Below are positions 60,584-64,000 of a stretch of 64,000 bases of DNA, piece after piece. Made by a program: the position numbers and the translations under genes. The first letter of the stretch is position 1. Each line of letters begins with the position of its first letter. The stretch comes from Solimonas soli DSM 21787 (GTDB taxonomy: Bacteria > Pseudomonadota > Gammaproteobacteria > Nevskiales > Nevskiaceae): assembly GCF_000474945.1 (NCBI RefSeq), contig NZ_AXDW01000004.1, forward strand, positions 1-64,000, read 5' to 3'. The notes under the pieces were generated by a model, which was given only the letters and a program-made list of their open reading frames with translations, searched no databases and was not told where the DNA came from.

Positions 60584-60910
60584 ATGGATGCCCTGGAAAG
60601 AATCAAGAAGCAAGTCACTGACAACCCGATCATTCTGTACATGAAGGGAACGCCGGATTTCCCGCAGTGCGGCTTCTCGGCGCGTGCCGTGCAGGCCCTC
60701 AAGGCCTGCGAGGTGCCGTTCTCCTACGTGAACATCTTCGAGGACGAAGAGATCTATCGCGCCCTGCCGAAGTTCGCCAACTGGCCGACCTTCCCGCAGC
60801 TCTACGTCAAGGGCGAACTGGTCGGCGGCTGCGACATCACGCTCGATCTCTATCAGAGCGGCGAGCTGCAGAAGATGCTCAGCGAGGCGGTCGGCAAGAA
60901 GGCCGCCTGA
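60584..60910 (+). CDS. grxD: monothiol glutaredoxin, Grx4 type
   Basis: A 108-residue CGFS-type glutaredoxin, which binds a glutathione-ligated [2Fe-2S] cluster and helps Fe-S delivery. The active site C29-G-F-S is in '[14 protein letters not shown]', followed by '[20 protein letters not shown]'. The ATG at 60584 is used; an upstream in-frame ATG at 60458 lies before the -10 box. It has its own promoter and a strong terminator. It fits functionally with the suf genes elsewhere in the window. Confidence 0.96.
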   Translation: MDALERIKKQVTDNPIILYMKGTPDFPQCGFSARAVQALKACEVPFSYVNIFEDEEIYRALPKFANWPTFPQLYVKGELVGGCDITLDLYQSGELQKMLSEAVGKKAA

Positions 60911-60926
60911 AGCCCGCCGGATACGG

Positions 60927-60957
60927 AAAACGCCCGCTTTGAGCGGGCGTTTTCGTT
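60927..60957 (+). terminator. Rho-independent terminator of grxD
   Basis: A 7-bp stem CGCCCGC / GCGGGCG with a 5-base loop, flanked by AAAA on the left and TTTTCGTTT on the right, 17 bases after the grxD stop. The flanking runs would let it also end transcription from the - strand gene at 61001-61546. Confidence 0.85.
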
Positions 60958-61000
60958 TGCCGGCCCGATCGCGCCGCGCCGGCATTTTGCACGGCGCCGC

Positions 61001-61546
61001 TCAGCGCTCGGCGAGCATCGCCGTCGCCACGTCGTGGCGGGTGACCTCGCCGGCGAGCTTCTCGAGCAGGCCGAGGCCGAAGTCGATCGCCGTCGCCGGC
61101 CCCTGGCTGGTGATGCAATGGCCGTCGGCGACCACCGGCTGGTCGACCCAGTGCAGCAGCTGATCGCGGAAGGCCGGGTAGCAGGTCGCCTGCTTGCCGT
61201 CGAGCAGACCGTGCGGCGCCAGCGCCAGCGCCGGCGCGGCGCAGATGCCGCCGAACCAGCGATGCGCGAGACGCTGCGCCTTCAGCTTCTCGACGAGCGG
61301 CGCGTGCGCGCCGAGCGCGCGCGCGCCGGCCTCGCCGCCCGGCAGGACGATGGCGTCGAACTCGCGGCCGGCGACCTCGTCGAACAAGGCGTCGGCGAGC
61401 AGCGCGATGTCGCGGGTGCCGCGCACCTCGCGGCTTTTGCCGATGGCGGCCACGGTCGCCTCGATGCCGCCGCGGCGCAGGACATTGACGATGGCGACGG
61501 TTTCCAGCGATTCGGAACCATCGGCGATCGGGATCAGCACGTTCAT
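61001..61546 (-). CDS. DJ-1/PfpI family protein, YajL-like
   Basis: A 181-residue DJ-1 superfamily protein. The reactive cysteine is C102 in 'GGICAAPALAL', with E12 in 'DGSESLETV' placed to activate it, and 'TSQGPATAIDFGL' completes the pattern. YajL-type proteins protect against oxidative or carbonyl stress; the exact activity is debated. The start is ATG 61546. Its 3' end faces the grxD terminator, which may serve both genes. Confidence 0.9.
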   Translation of the reverse strand: MNVLIPIADGSESLETVAIVNVLRRGGIEATVAAIGKSREVRGTRDIALLADALFDEVAGREFDAIVLPGGEAGARALGAHAPLVEKLKAQRLAHRWFGGICAAPALALAPHGLLDGKQATCYPAFRDQLLHWVDQPVVADGHCITSQGPATAIDFGLGLLEKLAGEVTRHDVATAMLAER

Positions 61547-61683
61547 CGCTTTTTCTCCGGTGCGTGAAGCGTTTTGTTATCGGTGCCGCAGCATGACGGC
61601 AGGGACGCCGTGCCGGCAAGCGCTGCGAGCCGGCCGCGCGTCGTCGTAAGATCGCCGGCATCCGTCCCCGGTCGAGGAAACGC

Positions 61684-62058
61684 ATGGCGCGCCGCAGTGA
61701 ATTCGTCGCGTATGTCTGCGAACTGCTGGCGCCGCTCGGCGCGCTGCGCGCCAAGGCCATGTTCGGCGGCTGGGGGCTATACGCCGACGAGCTGTTCTTC
61801 GCCATCGTGCTCGACGATGTGCTGTATCTGAAGGCGGACGACGAGAGCCGCGAGCGTTTCGTCGCCGCCGCGCAGCGCCCCTTCACGGTGACGATGCGCG
61901 GCATCGAGCAGCGCATGGATTACTACACGGTGCCGGAAGCGGCGCTCGACGACGGCGACGAACTGCTGCCCTGGGCGCGTCTGGCGCTGGCGGCGGCGCG
62001 GCGCAAGGCGGCGCGCGGCACGCGCGTCGCGAACAGGCCGGCGCGCCGCCGGCCATGA
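61684..62058 (+). CDS. TfoX N-terminal domain protein
   Basis: A 124-residue protein consisting of the TfoX N-terminal domain ('LRAKAMFGGWGLYADELFFAIVLDDVLYLKAD', about 20-52) and an Arg/Ala-rich tail. The TfoX C-terminal domain is missing, so it is not a full competence regulator; stand-alone N-domains are common and of unclear role. GAGGAAACGC precedes the ATG. It may be co-transcribed with the following gene, 16 bases away. Confidence 0.83.
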   Translation: MARRSEFVAYVCELLAPLGALRAKAMFGGWGLYADELFFAIVLDDVLYLKADDESRERFVAAAQRPFTVTMRGIEQRMDYYTVPEAALDDGDELLPWARLALAAARRKAARGTRVANRPARRRP

Positions 62059-62074
62059 AGTGCAGGGAGACGAC

Positions 62075-62836
62075 ATGAAGGTGGGTCTGCTCGTCATCGG
62101 CGACGAGATTCTCAGCGGCAAGCGGCAGGACCGGCATTTCGCCAAGGTGATCGAGCTGCTGCGCGCGCGCGGTATCGAGCTCGGCTGGGCGCAGTTCCTC
62201 GGCGACGACGAGGCGGCGATCGCCGCGGCGCTCGCCGCGGCGGCGGCGCGCGGCGACGTCGTACTGTCCTGCGGCGGCATCGGTGCGACGCCGGACGACT
62301 GCACGCGGCAGGCCGCGGCGCGCGCTTTCGGCGTGCCGGTGGAGCGGCACCGCGAGGCCGAGGCGCTGATCACCGGACAGTACGGCGCCGCGGCGTTTCC
62401 GAACCGCGTGCTGATGGCGGATTTCCCGCGCGGCGCGGCGCTGATCCCGAATCCGGTGAACCGCGTCGCCGGCTTCTCGATCGGCCGCTGCTATTTCGTG
62501 CCGGGCTTTCCGGAGATGGCGTGGCCGATGCTGGAATGGGTGCTCGACACCGAGCTGCGCGCGCTGCATCGCGCCGATCCGGACGTCGAATTCCGCCTGC
62601 GCGTGATCGGCACCAGCGGCGAGGGCGACCTTCTGCCGCTGATGCAGGAGACGCTGCGCGTGCAGCCGCAGATCAAGCTGTCGAGCCTGCCGTCGCGCGG
62701 CGGCCCCGAGCGGCCGCGCCACATCGAGTTCGGCTTCAAGGGGCCGCGCGCCGCCGCCGCGGCCGCCTACGCGCACTTCCTCGACGGCCTGTCGGCCTGG
62801 CCTGACGCGCGGGTCGAGGTGCTGGCGGCGCCCTGA
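62075..62836 (+). CDS. MoaB/CinA N-terminal-like molybdopterin-binding domain protein
   Basis: A 253-residue protein of the MoCF-biosynthesis fold, as in the first half of CinA (competence/damage-inducible protein A). It has 'IGDEILSGKRQDRHF' (about 8-22), 'VVLSCGGIGATPDDCTRQA' and 'YFVPGFPEMAWPML'. The C-terminal nicotinamide-nucleotide amidase domain of full CinA is absent. The GGGAGA before ATG 62075 decides the start over a GTG at 62060. Catalytic role unknown. Confidence 0.85.
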   Translation: MKVGLLVIGDEILSGKRQDRHFAKVIELLRARGIELGWAQFLGDDEAAIAAALAAAAARGDVVLSCGGIGATPDDCTRQAAARAFGVPVERHREAEALITGQYGAAAFPNRVLMADFPRGAALIPNPVNRVAGFSIGRCYFVPGFPEMAWPMLEWVLDTELRALHRADPDVEFRLRVIGTSGEGDLLPLMQETLRVQPQIKLSSLPSRGGPERPRHIEFGFKGPRAAAAAAYAHFLDGLSAWPDARVEVLAAP

Positions 62837-62843
62837 GCGCGCC

Positions 62844-63710
62844 TCAGGCGGTGCGCGGCGCCGCGCGCCGGCTGATCAGCACGCAGGTCGCGATCACCAG
62901 CGCCACGCCGAGCCCGGCCCAGCGATCGAGGCGTTCGCCCCAGAGCAGCCAGGCCAGCGCCGCCGAGAACAGCACCGAGGCATAGGTGAAGGGCCCGACC
63001 TGCGCGGCCGGCGCCCAGCTGTAGGCGCGCGTCAGGTGCAACTGGCCGACGGTGGCGGCGATGCCGGCGGCGATCAGCAGCAGCAGCGCGCGCGGCTCCG
63101 GCGTCTGCCAGCGCCACGGCAGCGGCAGCGCGGAGACCAGCGTCGCCAGCAGGGCGAAGTAGAAGACGATGCGCTCGGCCGGCTCGGAATCGGAGATGCG
63201 GCGGACGCTGACCATGGCGCAGGCGGCGAGCAGGCCCGAGCCGGCGCCGACGATGCCGGCGAGGCCGAGCGCGCCGAAGTCGTTGCCGCGCGGATGCACG
63301 ATGAGCGCGACGCCGGCGAGACCGATGAGCGCGGCCGGAAAAGCCATCGCCGTCGGCCGCTCGCCGAGCCACCACCAGGCGATGAAGGGCAGCCACAGCG
63401 GCGTCGAATAGGTCAGCAGCATGGCCGAGGCCAGCGGCAGCTGGGCGATCGCGTAGAAAAAACAGTACATCGCGGCGACGCCGAAGACCGAGCGCCAGAG
63501 GTGGCCGCCGAGGCGCCGCGTGCGCAGGCCCTGCGATCCGTGTCGCAGCAGCCAGGGCGCAAAAGCCAGTAGGCTGACCGCGCAGCGGATGAAGACCACC
63601 ATCTCGTTGGCCGTGGTCGCCGCGGCGGCCTTGATGCAGACGCCGGTCGCGGAGAAGGCGGCGGCGGCATACAGCGCGTGCAGGGCGCCGCGGCGAAGAT
63701 CGTTGCGCAT
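62844..63710 (-). CDS. EamA/DMT family transporter
   Basis: A 288-residue inner-membrane protein with about ten hydrophobic segments arranged as two EamA repeats, ending with 'GVALVIATCVLIS'. The second repeat contains 'WAPAAQVGPFTYASVLFSAALAWLLWGE', typical of drug/metabolite or amino acid exporters. The ATG at 63710 ('MRNDLRRGALHALY') puts a charged start before the first segment; an upstream in-frame ATG at 63860 would add 50 unlikely residues. Substrate unknown. Confidence 0.88.
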   Translation of the reverse strand: MRNDLRRGALHALYAAAAFSATGVCIKAAAATTANEMVVFIRCAVSLLAFAPWLLRHGSQGLRTRRLGGHLWRSVFGVAAMYCFFYAIAQLPLASAMLLTYSTPLWLPFIAWWWLGERPTAMAFPAALIGLAGVALIVHPRGNDFGALGLAGIVGAGSGLLAACAMVSVRRISDSEPAERIVFYFALLATLVSALPLPWRWQTPEPRALLLLIAAGIAATVGQLHLTRAYSWAPAAQVGPFTYASVLFSAALAWLLWGERLDRWAGLGVALVIATCVLISRRAAPRTA

Positions 63711-63843
63711 CGTGGGCCAGGGGCGGCGAAGGAGGATCGGTGAACGGCGGTTTTTCAGGGGACGAACGGAATGTCTGGCCGCCGCCGCGCATTCTACGAT
63801 CGCCGCGGCGGTCGCAGGATGCACCGGCTTTTGCGCGGAACTC

Positions 63844-64000
63844 ATGGAATCAGTGAACACGCTGTCGCTTCTCCACGGTCTCGTCGCGGCGGCCTGCCTG
63901 CTCGCCGCGGTCGCCGGCCTGTTCGCGACGTGGAACGCGCGCCAGCGGCCGTTCGACTGGCCGCGGGCCGGGGCGATCTGCGTGCTGCTGGCGATCGGCG
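63844..64000 (+). CDS. start of a membrane or exported protein, cut by the window end
   Basis: An open frame from ATG 63844 to the window edge gives 52 residues. A hydrophobic segment 'LLHGLVAAACLLAAVAGLF' (about 9-27) is followed by 'ATWNARQRPFDWPRAG' and a second hydrophobic start. It could be a small membrane protein. No family can be assigned from the fragment. It is divergent from the EamA gene; the 133 bases between them hold no obvious consensus promoter. Confidence 0.4.
   Translation, partial: MESVNTLSLLHGLVAAACLLAAVAGLFATWNARQRPFDWPRAGAICVLLAIG

Overview
The window is 64 kb of high-GC (about 67-70% by eye in the core genes) bacterial chromosome, densely packed with genes and lacking rRNA, tRNA, CRISPR and recognisable transposase genes. 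The housekeeping content and order (dnaE-accA-tilS-pyrG-[kdsA]-eno-ftsB-ispD-ispF, surE-pcm-nlpD, alaC-hom-thrC-recJ, an Rrf2-type regulator followed by sufBCDS, kdsA and an LpxO-like lipid A hydroxylase) point to a Gram-negative gammaproteobacterium, most likely of the Nevskiales/Xanthomonadales type. That placement is an inference from gene content, not from a marker phylogeny.

Layout. 0.1-13.7 kb: replication (dnaE), fatty acid synthesis (accA), tRNA-Ile lysidinylation (tilS), CTP synthesis (pyrG), Kdo synthesis (kdsA, inverted relative to its neighbours), an LpxO-like oxygenase, enolase, the divisome protein FtsB and the MEP isoprenoid enzymes IspD and IspF. 13.8-26.2 kb: a TetR regulator, an Smr protein, the surE-pcm pair, a DedA protein and NlpD, a fatty acid desaturase, then amino acid synthesis (alaC, hom, thrC), recJ and a small exported protein. 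26.2-31.9 kb: envelope or exported proteins, namely a short 5'-nucleotidase-type phosphoesterase lipoprotein, a large M19-like lipoprotein, a cupredoxin-like protein and a polytopic membrane protein whose 5' end looks frameshifted.

32.1-42.9 kb is an accessory island on the + strand with lower and uneven GC. It holds a Type III-like restriction enzyme with a C-terminal PD-(D/E)xK nuclease, a Fic protein with an inhibitory motif and winged-helix end, and a beta-class DNA methyltransferase. After these come an ImmA/IrrE-type peptidase next to a PIN-like DUF4411 protein, and an SF1 helicase with a RelE-like N-terminus. The 75-base gap before fic carries three copies of TCTATACACGT, two of them as an inverted repeat, a likely operator. 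This is the best candidate for a poorly described defence system.

42.9-48.4 kb: sufBCDS with an Rrf2 regulator on the - strand, running directly into the island. 48.5-64 kb: small metabolic and stress genes (thioesterase, Rdx protein, DUF3293, alpha/beta hydrolases, a FabH2-like synthase, SppA, murI, nadC, a second DedA, argF, sodB, grxD, a DJ-1 protein, a TfoX-N protein, a MoaB/CinA-N protein, an EamA transporter) and a gene cut by the window end. Clear Rho-independent terminators follow sodB and grxD. Good candidate promoters precede pyrG, eno, alaC and sodB.
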